Shown here: in pieces, positions 34,982 to 46,498 of the stretch
How the letters are laid out: each line of letters begins with the position of its first letter
How positions within the stretch are numbered: the first letter of the stretch is position 1
Source: Tetracentron sinense
Lineage: Eukaryota > Streptophyta > Magnoliopsida > Trochodendrales > Trochodendraceae
Direction of reading: 5' to 3'
DNA length: 64,000 bases
Assembly (NCBI GenBank): GCA_015143295.1
Contig: CM026554.1
Coordinates: 28,905,531-28,969,530 of the forward strand
Position numbers and translations under genes: made by a program
The notes under the pieces: model-generated
Seen by the model: only the letters and a program-made list of their open reading frames with translations
What the model was told of the DNA's origin: nothing
The model's database searches: none

Positions 34982-35462
34982 TACGTTTAAGATAACTCTT
35001 CACAAGAGTTGTGCCGTTTGAGGATAGAGGCGGGGAGAGGTGTGTCGTTTGAGAATGAGAAGAACAAAGGTGATCAATGTGACACGTGTCATAAGATGAG
35101 AACATTATAATCCTACGTGGCGAAAGGAGGAGGGGAGAAAAAAGTATGCATTATATTTAGTTAATAGATATTAGCGGGTGGCACGTGAGAGCGAGGGCAA
35201 GGAGTTAAACCACAGTTAATAAGAGTTAAAAGGGACACATGTTAACCCACAGGTGCGATTGAACTCTCCCCGAGTTCAATCGCGGTTGGTTGTGATTCTA
35301 AATAAATAGATGAGCAAGGGGTAGTTTGGAAATTAAATCAAAGGCAAGATGTAGTTTGGGTTTTAAAGCAAAACATTAAATCAAAATTTTGTTTTTATAT
35401 AAGGGTAATATGGGAATTTCTTAAAAATCATCTACGCCTACCTCTCCCATTATAATAGTAAA
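34982..35462. other. Intergenic DNA between copia and the second duplication copy
   Basis: No gene is visible. It contains another copy of the dispersed AACCACAGTTAATAAGAGTT and AAAAGGGACACATG motif (35205-35240) and a small inverted pair around GATTGAACTCTCCCCGAGTTCAATC. Confidence 0.5.
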
Positions 35463-35900
35463 GATATATAGGGAGAAAGAGAAAAAAGAGTTAGTACAAT
35501 AATAGCAACTATAAAAAAAATTAAACAGGAAAAAAAATATAAAGAAGAGAGAAGCGAGGGTTACTTCAGTGTTGTTGCCTGTGTATGACTATCTTGTGTT
35601 TCTTCATTCTTACTCTTCCTAGTTCAACAAAGGTGGGTTGAGGGTTTGGGCTTTTCTCAAATTAAAAGACTAGGGTTATGTTTTGGTTTTCCCGAAGATA
35701 AGGAAGGTGAGGTCTCCGGTTACAAGCTAGAGCTTTCGAACCATTATCATGGATTCCAAAAATACTATAAGGGTCAATTCTTTTGCTGGGACTTATAAAA
35801 GCAGACACTTTGCAATTTTTGTCATTTTACAATATGTTTTTTCCTTAGAGAGCCAACGGTATCATGTTTTTGGTCTCTTGGGTTGCAATTCCATCAAGAC
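35463..35900. repeat. Right copy of the 440-bp direct duplication
   Basis: Direct repeat of 29465-29907, with scattered substitutions and small indels. Homology stops near AATTCCATCAAGAC. Confidence 0.85.
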
Positions 35901-37002
35901 TTCAAATACCACAAAATGAATAATTCTAAATCTCATAAAAATGATAAGATTTGAAATCTCATGATAATAAGAATTAATTATGTTAAAACCCTTACAAAGT
36001 GACTCAAATTTCCTAAATCTATAATGACATAGTGCAAAGTGTCAAGCTTTAAAATTCTCAGAGAAAAAGAATAAAATATTTTTTTTGATTATTGAAAATG
36101 GAGAAAGTTGTATGTAGGATTTGTTTACTCTAATTTTATAATTATCTAAAATTAGTTCTTTAGTTTTTAATATTAGCTTTATGTCCCTAAATGTGTTTTG
36201 CATTATTTCAAATAGATCCCTATTTAAATTCAAGAATAGTGTATTTTTGATTTTGGGGTGACTTGAAGCTTGGTCTCCTTGTGAGACAAGCTTATTTTAC
36301 TTGTGTGTTTTCTCTTTGAAAACATAGTCCCACATCGGAAAAATAGAAGAAAGTTTCCTTCTTTATAATTGTTTTAAAACTCTACTAGAGTGTAATCTTG
36401 TGGTGAAGGAGACTTCTTAAAGTGTAGGAGACTCCCATTTTCATAGTCTTTGGACTATATTTTCGATGCGTGCAATGGGTTTTGGGCACACTTTGCACGT
36501 CGCGATTGGTTGCTTCTTCTTTTGTCTAATCAGATCGGGGTCTTCGGTTAGATAGACCGAGATCATGTGCTCCAGGGAGACATGTGGCGGGTTGTGTGGG
36601 TGTGACCCACACAGATCTGGGTTGGGTTCGACCGGCTCATGTGGGTTGGCGGACCCCGGGTTCTCCATACAACCCATTGGTTGCGGTTGGAGCGGTTAGA
36701 TTCAATGAATCTGGATCGTTGGTAGTTAGGGTGGTTATGGCCCAATGAAAAGATGTCATACCACTTGAGGCTCTATATAAGGAGGGGTTGAGAAGGCTCA
36801 AACCTACTAGATGAATTATAGAGCCCAAAGACTCTGCCGAATTACAGACAAAGCCCAGAACCAGATAACCAGTCCGTCCAAAGGAAGAACACAGACTAGT
36901 CCAAGGAGGAAGAAAACCTTCATACCTAGTCCACCAGAAAAGGTCGAACCATAGGCTCGTTCGTTGTTCAAATTGGATTAGATCCAATTGAGCAGAACAA
37001 TG
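35901..37002. other. Unassigned stretch with LTR-like motifs
   Basis: The string AGTCCCACATCGGAAAAATA (36327-36346) is typical of many plant LTR leaders. No coding domain is recognisable, and the small frames on the minus strand show no known motif. It may be part of an unidentified non-coding retroelement. Confidence 0.35.
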
Positions 37003-39194
37003 TGTAAGTGTCCTTCAAATTATTATTTTGATTCAAAGGGTATTTAAGTAATTATCCTATTGAGGGTAGGTTAGTAATTACATCATTAAAGGTTAAATAA
37101 AATAATGAGAATAAAGAAACAAAGAAGAATAATATACAAACTTGAATTAAATTAATGAGTAACCAAATACCCATTTGCAAGGATCTTTTAGTACAATACT
37201 AAATTAGGGTGTTAATATAAGTAGATAAAATTAAACCTCGTAAATCATAATCTTTAGGAAAACCTAAATTGGAGAAAATGAGGCATCGTAGAAAAAAAAA
37301 AGATTTGAGGAGAAAACTTGTGGAAAAAACGTTAGAACTTGTGCGGTTTGATCTAGAGATTTGAAGTCACGAAGATCGCATCTCGGATCTCAATGAGTCT
37401 TCTTTGTTGCTTGTGGGGATTCAAATAAAGGCAAATGAATACTCCCCTTAGATTTAGGTCTTTGTATGTAAATTCTTTAATTTAGAAGTAGCTATATTCT
37501 TCTTGAATCATGACTAGCTTCATTCAAAGTTTTTTATGAAGTATCTAAAGTTTGAGAATCATATTTTAGGTTTAGACATTTTTAATTGAATTAATATGAA
37601 GTTGTTTGATTTATGGAATTTTAGGATTAGTCGTGGGAAAATATTCATAATATATTCTCTCATATTCCAAACATTACGTAATTTTGTGGGTAGTTCGCGC
37701 ATTAGTAAATAAACCTCTCTGTAAAATTTCAGACAAAAAGGAATTTGGTTGATATTAATTTCATAATTATGTTTAGGACGTGTTAAACTTGTCAGCAATT
37801 TCAGAATCAGAAAAACTCAACTTGTTTTATAATATTTTTAAATATTTTATACATGAGAGTGTTGTTTTAAAATTTTTAAACCAACTATAATCTAATATAA
37901 TTTAAACCCAATTGGTCTCATATTATTTTATTTTATATTGTATATTTGATGAATTTATTGGTGAAAGGTCTCGAAACTATCAGAAAATTTCTCATTGCAG
38001 ATAGGCTGTGTTTCACTCAATATTTTATATTTAAAAAATTATAATTTGATTTTATGATATTTTTATTATTGTGTTCTGGAAGTCTATTTTCCAGAAAAAT
38101 ATGTCTCATAATTTTTAGGTAAGAGATGAATCTCTGACAAATTATGAAACCCATAAAGGTCCTTGTTTTCTATTATTTCGTAAGACAGTGCAACTGTATT
38201 TAGTTTAATTATTTATGGAAGAATAAATACATAAATGAAGATAAAGAAATTAAAGAAAAATGAAATAAATAAATAAATTGTTTTATTTATTTTAAAGAGG
38301 ATTATTGAAAATAATATATTGTTTGTTACAGTTATGTAAAACTTCATAACTTGATAGATAGAATTGAAAAACATGAGTTATTTAATTAATGCACTGTTAT
38401 CATTATTTTGCTTCCTATATATACTGTTTGAATGCATGCTTATTCTTGTTCCTCTTTATTATGATGGTATGAGACATCATAATAAAGAGAGTATATTTTG
38501 TTAATGATAAAGATCACTACCCAAGGGAAGACTGTGAAGAGTATGATACTCTCGAAGAAGTCTAAGTCTACGAGTGATCTCCAGGAGATTCCACTGGGTA
38601 GTCCGGGACTTCTCAGTGAGAGAACCTTAGGTGTATTTGTGAACTCAGGAGTCCGGGACTTCTCAGTGTGACAATACAACTTAAGGGTCCCTTAACGATG
38701 GATTAGATGACCTTAGACCACTGCCAATAGGGTAGACTATAGGAGAATCCTATGGGTAGAGGACCAGACCAATTGGAATTAACTACAATAATTAATGCAT
38801 ATTTAATTTGGATATTAAATGTCAATTGTTTTTGTAAACTGCTGTATGCTTGTTGTATTCACTTGTTGAGTTGTAAGCTCACTCTTGCAATTATTAAAAA
38901 TTTTAGGAGACACCTAAAGAGGTTAAGGAGTCGGGAGGACAGAGTTAGTTGTTGAGACTTTGTTGAGTTTTAGTTGAACATTTATCTGAGGTAGAGTGAG
39001 CTGTAGTGAGGTTTAATTAATTTGATTGAACTCTTTTACTCTTTGTGGTTTATTTAAACTTCAATTGCTTGATAATATATCGGAATGGTATTTATTAGGA
39101 ATAAATTCCATTGTTGTTGGGTTTGTCCCCGGATCGCGCCTCGGGATCTACACAAATATGAGATATATTATGTGTAGGATCGTGGGGCGTGACA
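37003..39194 (+). mobile_element. Probable gypsy-type LTR (solo or truncated)
   Basis: The right end GTGGGGCGTGACA closely resembles the LTR end at 6014. A possible left end TGTAAGTGTCC resembles TGTAGAGATCC and TGTAGTGACC of the other long LTRs here. The inside is A/T-rich and non-coding. No target duplication was found, and the left end is uncertain. Confidence 0.4.
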
Positions 39195-39870
39195 GTTAGC
39201 CTAAAGGTTACAACCCTATATATCCCTAATAATTTTGATGATAACACATTAATAGAATAATCATGATGGTATTAATGGTTCTATGAAGTTTATGTAAAAT
39301 TCAGATTAAGAGAACATTAACACATCAAATCAAGGCATGAATAAAGAATCATATGCAATGCCATCAAAGTCAAGATCAAATCTTTGGGTTGTGTGAATCA
39401 AATTGAAAATCTCAAATCATACCCAAAGTCCAAGTTGGATGCATAATTAAGAAAGGAAGATCATAAGTCAAAGACAAATTCGAAGGTCATGATCGAGTTG
39501 AAGAGGAACTCTCAATGAAGATCTTATTGAATTATTTATATTTTTTGAGTCTAGGACTTATATAAGAAGTCCTCAAAATTATGGAAAATTGAAATGCTCA
39601 AGTACCTAGATTGACCCGGGAAGAAGCTCGCCCGATAGTGAAATCGTGTTGAATTTTTTGAGCCGGAGAGCTTGAGGCGGGAGTGCCGAACCTCAAGAAC
39701 AATTCTACTGTGTTTGCATTCTTTATCTCTTATCATTTCCTTTATCTTTGCATTAATTATTTCTATCATTGATAAATTAGCTTAATCGCAAATTCTGCAA
39801 AAATAAGCTAAATAATATTTTAAATTTGTCATTGACTCTAATCAGCCCCTCCCCTCTAGGGTCCAATAAT
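39195..39870 (+). repeat. Probable 5' LTR of the second copia element
   Basis: It begins in sequence with TAATTTTGATGATAACACA, a string common in plant copia LTRs, and ends just before the primer site at 39871. The CAGCCCCTCCCCTCTAGGGT block is typical of copia LTR 3' ends. Its exact left end is not clear, and it does not match the proposed 3' LTR, so the pair may be chimeric. Confidence 0.5.
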
Positions 39871-39882
39871 TGGTATCAGAGC
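39871..39882 (+). other. Primer binding site of the second copia element
   Basis: TGGTATCAGAGC, initiator tRNA-Met type, about 60 bp before gag-like sequence. Confidence 0.85.
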
Positions 39883-39929
39883 TTGGACTCTATAGAAATT
39901 GGTTTAATAACCTTAAAGTAAAGATTTAT

Positions 39930-40275
39930 ATATGGAAAAAAAATTGCAACTAGCTTAAGAGAGGGTCAATCGACCACTAGGTCTCCATTGTTCAATGGAG
40001 AGAATTACAACTATTGAAAAACCCGAATGATGTATTATATTCAAGCCCTTGACTATGAATGTTGGAAAGTCATAATCAAAGGTCCACATCTTCCTACAAA
40101 ACTTGTGGATGATGTTAGAATACCCAAAGTTGAAGAGGAATGGAATGATGCAGATATTAAACTTATCCAAACAAATGCTAAGGCTATTAGCAATTTATAT
40201 TGTGTCTTAAGCCCTCAAGAATTTAATAGAGTGTCGGGTTGTGACTCGGTCAAAGAAATTTGGGAAATTGCATGT
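39930..40275 (+). pseudogene. Copia gag remnant
   Basis: The frame MMYYIQALDYECWKVIIKGP, then RIPKVEEEWNDADIKLIQTN and AISNLYCVLSPQEFNRVSGC, is the UBN2/DUF4219 type of gag. It starts after a frameshift (NRPLGLHCSMERIT where VNRP..FNGENY is usual). At EIWE the sequence changes within a few codons to integrase, so most of gag, the protease and the integrase core are deleted. Confidence 0.8.
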
Positions 40276-41291
40276 TCTATATGTGTTGAACAAGTGTCCA
40301 ACCAAAAGTGTTCATGATATAATTCCGCAAGAAGCATGGACTGGTCAGAAGCCCGAAGTGGGATACCTTAGGGTGTTTGGGTGCATTGCATATGCACACG
40401 TGCTAGATGAAATCAAAAAGAAGTTTGTTGATAAAGGTGATAAATATATTTTTATTGGGTGCAGTAATGTGACAAAATGTTACAAATTGTACAACCCAGA
40501 AAGCGAAAAGGTAATTTGAAGTCGTGATGTTACCTTTGATGAACATGGAGTTTGGAATTGGTCCTAAAGGGAAAATAATGACATTTAAGATTAGATATGA
40601 ATGATGAAAATCAGGTGGGAGAACAAAATGTGCAACCTAATTTGATTCCACCAGTTGAGTCGACGGCTCATGGAGAGCCATCTAGTTGTCCTCAACATCA
40701 TCATGTCATGCTTGCTCATTTACAAGATTATGTTGTGATTGATGATAATGTTACTTCTAATGAAGACATTGTAAATTTTGCTTTATTTGCAGATTGTATT
40801 ATTGTGACGTATGAGGATGTGATTTGTGATGATAGGTGGGTCCAAGCTATGGATGAGGAAATTCATGCAATTGAGAAGGATAGTACGTGAGAGTTTATTG
40901 TTCTTCTAAGTGGAAAGAAAACAATTGGTGTCAAGTAAATGTATAAAACTAAATACAAGTCGAATTGAGAGGTAGATCATCTCAAACCAAGATTGGTAGC
41001 CAAGGGTTACAAGTAAAAGCCAAATATTGACTACTTTGAAGTTTTTGCACCTGTTGCTAAACTTGACACTGTTTGCATGATTATTGTCATTGCAGCATAA
41101 AAATCATTGGAAAAATTTTCAAATTGATGTGAAGTTTGCATTTTTGAATGGTGTACTTGAAGAAGAAGTATATGTTGAGCAACCTACAGGTTATTGTATG
41201 AAAATAAGGTGTACAAACTAATAAAGGCCTTGTATGGGCTTAAACAAGCGCCTAGGGCGTGGTACACACGGATTGTTATATACTTTTTTCA
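40276..41291 (+). pseudogene. Copia integrase end and first half of RT
   Basis: The integrase C-terminal block is KCPTKSVHDIIPQEAWTGQK, then GYLRVFGCIAYAHVLDEI and DKYIFIGCSN. After a linker, RT begins: WVQAMDEEIHAIEKDST, KTKYKSN, LKPRLVAKGYK and YKLIKALYGLKQAPRAWYTR. Many stops are present. At 41291 the RT is cut by the inserted LTR and resumes at 43078. Confidence 0.85.
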
Positions 41292-43077
41292 TGCCTCGAA
41301 AATCAATACAATTCATATCTCATAAATGCACGAATTTTGAGGCATGGACCTTGAACAAATCACAAGACTAAATAAAAATAATTCAATTTAATCCATTAAA
41401 CAGAAGTGTATATTGAGCCACTAAAATAAATCAACGACAATAACCAAATAATAGAGACATTTTTCAGTCTCAATTTAATACTCACCTAAACAAGTTCCTT
41501 AAACAACTCAATAAAAAGTTAACTAAAACAAAATTAAGCTTCTGCTGACTTCTAATTTCCTTAGGTCTCTCCTGAAAAGATAGAGTACAACAAGGATGAG
41601 CACGACGGTCAAGCAAAAGAACACATCCAACAAACAATAATTATATCATAACAGATATAATAAATTAAACAACAAAATATTACAACATATGTAATTTATT
41701 TATACACAAGTTTCACAATTTACCGTTAATTCAATTATTGGTAACGGTCTCATGTCCATAAGATTCAAACTGATGTCGTCCTACTGACATTCTTTTATTG
41801 GCAACACTAAGTTCATCCAGTCGAGTTCCCACAAAGTTCGTCCTTCATTTATTTGATCTAACGAGTGTCTCATACCATTAATCAAATGGTTATTTGTTTA
41901 TCATTGATCTTCTAATACTATTCTTGGGATCATACTAAGTTTACCCAATTTTGACTTTTGGGCTCCAACAAAATTCACTTGAGGATTTTCTTCTAGGCAT
42001 TGTACTAAAGTCCTCCCACAAGAAAACCCCACTCAAGGTTTTTGGTCTTTTATTAAAATCTGGATTTATTAAATGACATACAAAACAATAGTCATTGATT
42101 AAACATGACATGTACATCAACAATTAATAAACAAAATAATAATTGACAAGAACATGTATGATTTCATCTCATAATTCACAATAATTAAGAATGTTAAGTA
42201 TATATAATATATTCAATTAAAGTATCTTAGAAAAATTAATGTGAAAAATATTTTTTTTCCCGTTTTTGATTTTCGACTAAGGTTTTGACATATAAAACTA
42301 TTGATTTTGAAAAAACTTTCTTCACGATAGTTGTATATCTTTTTGAGCTCTTTGAAATTATGTACTGTTGGACCAAAATCGGACTTAAAGTCGTAAAATT
42401 ATGACTCATATTCCGAAACTGGGTAAATTTCCTTTAAATTAATTTAATTTCAAAAATTCATCAATTATAATCTCCTAGATTTCTCATATTTTCTTCCATA
42501 AAATTCTGTTTTTCTCAATGGTTTTCATCCCTAAATTCTAAAAAAAATTTCTAACATTTAATTCGTTTATGAGTAATTATAGATGTAAAACAAGAGTTGG
42601 AACAACAAGATTTAAACATCAAAATATATTAAGTTTAATTCTAGGATTTTAAGAATTACCTAAAACATTACTCATAATTTTAAACTCTAATTTATAAGTT
42701 TCTAGCATGGATCATCATTCCTATAAAATCAAAACATAATCAAAACCTAGAACTAAGGTGGAGTGTTCACTTGCCTCAACAATTTAATCTACCACGAGGA
42801 AGAACAAGCTTTGGAATCGCGATCTCCTTCCTTGAAAACTCTTCCAAATGTGAAAATCCTACTTTTCTTCTCTCCCATGTTCTATTCTCCAGAGATTGTG
42901 TTACGTGTATTCTGAAATTAGGTTTACCACTTTCTATTTATATTAACCCTATTATTTATTTACTAGAATGTCATTAATGACTATTGTTTGTCTACACTTC
43001 TAATTAAATCCTATTCAAGGTTATTCTTATTCCCTCATTTATTTTCACACTAGCTAATTGATTTCTAGGTCACTACA
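41292..43077 (-). mobile_element. Solo LTR inserted in copia RT (reverse orientation)
   Basis: Read on the minus strand it starts TGTAGTGACCTAGAAATC and ends GATTTTCGAGGCA, giving TG..CA ends and 1,786 bp, close to the LTR at 4206-6014. The copia RT reads across it without loss (TTTTTTCA before, TGGACATGGG after), so it is an insertion. No 5-bp duplication is visible. There is no internal domain, so it is a solo LTR. Confidence 0.75.
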
Positions 43078-44125
43078 TGGACATGGGTTTCAAAAATGCC
43101 CATATGAACACACTTTATATGTCAAGTCAAATTTACAGGGTGATTTCCTTATTGTGTGTTTATATGTGGATGACTTGATTTTTACTGGTAATAACCTAAA
43201 GATGATTGCAGAATTTATGGAGGCTATGATTAGCCAATTTGAGATGACCGATTTGGGACAGATGTCTTATTTTTGGGGTATTGAGGTGGTTCAGACAAAA
43301 AATGGTATTTTTATCTCACAACAAAAATATGAAAGAGATATTTTGGAACGGTCAGAGATGGAATTGTGTAAACCAATTCGAACATCGGTTATAGAAATGT
43401 TGCAGTTGATTAAGGATGACAATGGTGAGCCTGTGAATCCCACCTATTTCAAAGGGATGGTTGGTAGTCTTAGATACTTGACTTCAACTAGGCCGTATAT
43501 TGTGTATGGAGTTGGGATTATCAGCAGATCCATGGAATCCCCACATCAGTCTCACTTGCATGTTGCAAAGCGAATTTTGCGGTACATTAAAGGTATGCAA
43601 GATAATGCTATTTTTTATTCATCTACTAACAAGTGTAAGCTTGTTGGGTATACACAGTGATTGGTCAGGTGATATGGAGAACAGGAAGAGCACTTCAAGC
43701 TACGCCTTTCATATTGGTTCAATAATTTTTTCTTGGTCATCTAAGGAACAACAAGTGGTTGCACTCTCTACAACTGAAGGGAATACATTATAGCTGCTTA
43801 CTGTGCTACTCAAGCGGAGTGGCTGTGTTGCATGCTTGGTGATTTAAATCAAAGGCAAGAAGTTCCAACGAAAATCATATGCAATAATAAATTGGCAATT
43901 GCATTGTGCAAAAATCGAGTTTTTCATGGAAGGAGCAAGCATATTGACATCAAATTCCATTACATTCGTGATTTTGTGTAGGACAATGAAATTCTTGTCG
44001 AGTTCTGTCACTTTGAAGAAGAAATTGCTAACATTTTTAAAAAACCACTGGCAACAAATGCATTTGTAAAGCTGAAGAAGATGATGAAGATGATGACGTT
44101 CAAAGATCTCGGTTTAAGGGAGACT
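43078..44125 (+). pseudogene. Copia second half of RT and RNase H
   Basis: It resumes with MDMGFQKCPYEHTLYVKSN, then FLIVCLYVDDLIFTGNN (the YVDD active site), FEMTDLGQMSYFWGIEV and VGSLRYLTSTRPYIVYGV. RNase H (SDWSGDMENRKSTSSYAF) lies in another frame from 43660, followed by VALSTTEGNTL and a broken end near KHIDIKFHYIRDFV. Stops and a frameshift inactivate it. Confidence 0.88.
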
Positions 44126-44418
44126 ATTGGAAATACCTAAATTGAAATCTTATTGTTTCATATTAGGAGTAGTTTTTGCGAAAATTATCGAATCCAGAAT
44201 AAATGTCTAATAGCAAGTTGATCGGTTAATTCAATAAGAAATGAGAGTTAGCACTCGATTTCGTTGGTACTATCAACCAATCTCTTTTTTGGTGTTTCCT
44301 ATTAGGACTATATCTTTTATTTAGTTGTTTTGTTTTCTTTAAATTGCAACTGTAGGATGTGCTTTATATAATAGGGGATTTTTTTTTTTGGGGGGGATTT
44401 ATTATTATTAGGTGTGAT

Positions 44419-45442
44419 CATGGTTTAAAATATCGATACGTATCGACCGATACGGGCCGATACGTATCCTATTTGGAGCTACCCGATACACTAGTACGCT
44501 GAAAAAAAAAACTTTGTTGTATTGGGCCGATACAGGCCCGATACACTCGATACGAGGATTTTTCAGTTAATTTTTTTTCTCCTTCCATTTACACTAGGAT
44601 CCACAATACAGAACCGATACACACAACTTATTTACGTAATATATTATTTAAGTAAATGATTTTAACTTGATTTTACTTTCATTTACTTTAGATACTAATA
44701 TGTATTATCCCCCTGGTTATGATGCCCCAGCCCAGCCCAGCCCAGCCCAGCCCTATTTATCAGGAGTCACTGGTTATGATGCCCCAGCCCAACCCTACTT
44801 ATCAGGAGCCACTGGTTATGATGCTCAGTCCCAGTCTTCGACTGACAGTTATGGACAAGTCACGACTCAACAGCAAGCATATGTACAAATGTATTTGGTC
44901 ATGTACTACACGATGATGACTTGGACATAGTGGTGTCATCATGTCTGGACCACTTATAATGTATTACTCTACTCAATTCCTAATCCCACAATGATAGAGT
45001 ATGACCCGGCACAAAGCTCAATGTGGTATTGAGCTTCTATCATGTATGTAATTTGATTTGTGAGAATGTACAAGGGTCTATGTATGTTCATATTTTGATT
45101 TATGAATGCAAGTGAGCTTCTATCACTTGGTTAAGTAACTATGGTTTGTATTTTCATACATATTTATCAGCGCGCACGCCTTTTTTAACTTATAAATTTA
45201 TCAACTCTCATATGTATGATTATAAATGTAGTTGGAGGCCTTCATTTAGTTTGTTTTTAGCTTAAATTTGCATTAAAAGAGGTTTTATGCAAGGTATTCA
45301 AGTTTTTCTTTGCGTATCCAAGCTTTTTTTAGCGTATCCTGAATTTTTCCGCTGTATCCAACCGATACGGTACTGATACGCCGATACGTATCTTATTTTG
45401 GACTTACCGATACGGCGACCGATACCGATATTTTGAACCATG
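44419..45442. mobile_element. hAT element, 1,024 bp, with CGATACG subterminal repeats
   Basis: Ends are CATGGTTTAAAATATCG and the inverted CGATATTTTGAACCATG. The 8-bp duplication GGTGTGAT is perfect (44411-44418, 45443-45450). Both subterminal regions are packed with CGATACG/CGTATCG copies, the kind of arrays hAT transposases bind. It holds one short reading frame (44667-44930) and no transposase core, so it is non-autonomous. Confidence 0.9.
44667..44930 (+). pseudogene. Short repetitive frame inside the hAT element
   Basis: 87 residues with YYPPGYDAPAQPSPAQP, then GYDAPAQPYLSG and GYDAQSQSSTDSYG repeats, ending QAYVQMYLVMYYTMMTW. It may be the leftover C-terminal tail of a transposase after internal deletion. 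I do not recognise a domain, and the short Pro/Gln/Tyr repeats could arise from tandem DNA repeats (CAGCC units). Confidence 0.3.
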
Positions 45443-45560
45443 GGTGTGATAAGCCTAATACATTATTTGATTATTGAAATTAGTTCTGCATATCTCTTGT
45501 GTGCTTTCGTATCTCTTGTGTGCTTTGTGAATTGTTTGTGTTGTATTTTCTATTCCTACA

Positions 45561-45728
45561 GATAGTCGTACCTACTGTCGAGAGTTGGACCATTGAATTC
45601 AAAATCCAATGGCGCCAAACACAAATGCTTAAAATGGTGGGACTCACTCAAGTACTTGACACCATTGAATTTTAAATCCAACAGTCCAGCATAGGCGCTA
45701 TAGAGAGTTTTTAATCACTTTTCTTTAC
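45561..45728. other. Intergenic, small inverted pair
   Basis: ACCATTGAATTCAAAATCCA and ACCATTGAATTTTAAATCCA occur as direct near-copies at about 45590 and 45661, both next to GG/GT-rich blocks. No gene is seen. Confidence 0.4.
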
Positions 45729-45836
45729 CAAAAGCTTGAAGTAGGCATCGTACCCCTTGCAATTAGTCCCCTCCGGGAAAAGGAAAGGGGGCTCTGGATA
45801 GGATTTGTCCAGAAACATCACGCGCTCGCAATCTTC
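45729..45836 (-). pseudogene. Orphan exon-like block, 36 codons
   Basis: On the minus strand a phase-0 open block is bounded by ATAG|GAAGAT and CTTTTG|GTAAAG. It reads EDCERVMFLDKSYPEPPFLF and then PEGTNCKGYDAYFKLL. Codon use and composition look protein-like, unlike the AT-rich surroundings. I do not recognise the protein and found no adjoining exons between here and 47738 or across the copia element. It may be a leftover of a gene broken by transposons, or a captured exon. Confidence 0.4.
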
Positions 45837-46294
45837 CTATTTCAAAGAAAAGGCAAGACTCAGTTATTGATGGTAGGTAGCAGTTTAGAGCATGATGATA
45901 TTACAACAAATGTTAGTAACTCCCCTCCCCTCCTCACAACACCAACAACAACAACAACAAGAGATGAGGATAACAGGAGATGGAGATATTTAAGGGAATG
46001 CTTAGCAAATGTAATGTGTATGTTTTATAATAACAGAGAATAATACATTATGTACTATGCACTTTAAAACTGTAATTGTGGTCTCTTATAAGTAAATGCA
46101 AAATGAGAAACTTGTCTAAGTATGAAAATAAATCATTTTTCTTTAATACTGAACTAAACAAAATTATTTACACAAACAAAGTGAACCAAACAATATTATT
46201 TGCACCAGTGCTTATTTGACAATTGATTTCTGAGCAGTCCATTATCATCACAATTGATTAAGAATAAAAGAATCCGATATTTTGAAGGCAACAA
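45837..46294. other. Intergenic DNA
   Basis: AT-rich, with a CAA microsatellite near 45945-45960. Nothing else is recognised. Confidence 0.5.
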
Positions 46295-46498
46295 ATATGG
46301 AAAGTAAGATTACAGATTTCCTTTGGCAGATGCCCGAGTATTACACTCGGGCATTACCAGTCAACACCTGGCGATAAATAGGAGATATCAAAAATTGTTT
46401 CAATTTATCCCTAGATATTTAGATACATCCTATTTGTCACCAGGTGTCGACTGTAGACGCTGCCAACTGGAAATCCGTTGCCTTACTTTCTATATCCA
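46295..46498. mobile_element. Hairpin MITE
   Basis: Left arm GGAAAGTAAG..GATTTCC..TTGGCAG and CAGTCAACACCTGGCGATAA. The right arm is its imperfect complement (CCAGGTGTCGACTG, CTGCCAACTGGAAATC, CTTACTTTC). The whole segment folds back. No clear duplication, family unknown. Confidence 0.6.

Larger units (their letters stand above)
44126..45560 (+). repeat. Probable 3' LTR of the second copia element, interrupted by hAT
   Basis: After GTTTAAGGGAGAC the sequence TATTGGAAATACCTAA looks like a mutated copia LTR start (TGTTGGAAATACC in relatives). The likely end is TATTCCTACA near 45560. The hAT element at 44419-45442 is inserted in it. Boundaries are inferred. Confidence 0.5.

Noticed and set aside
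36441..36987. Minus-strand frames of 60-116 residues rich in Pro, His and Asn
   Set aside because: No recognised motif, no splice support, LTR-like surroundings.
36998..39199. 5-bp duplication GTTAG for the LTR-like segment
   Set aside because: GTTAG follows the right end (and also the LTR end at 6014), but the left flank does not carry it.
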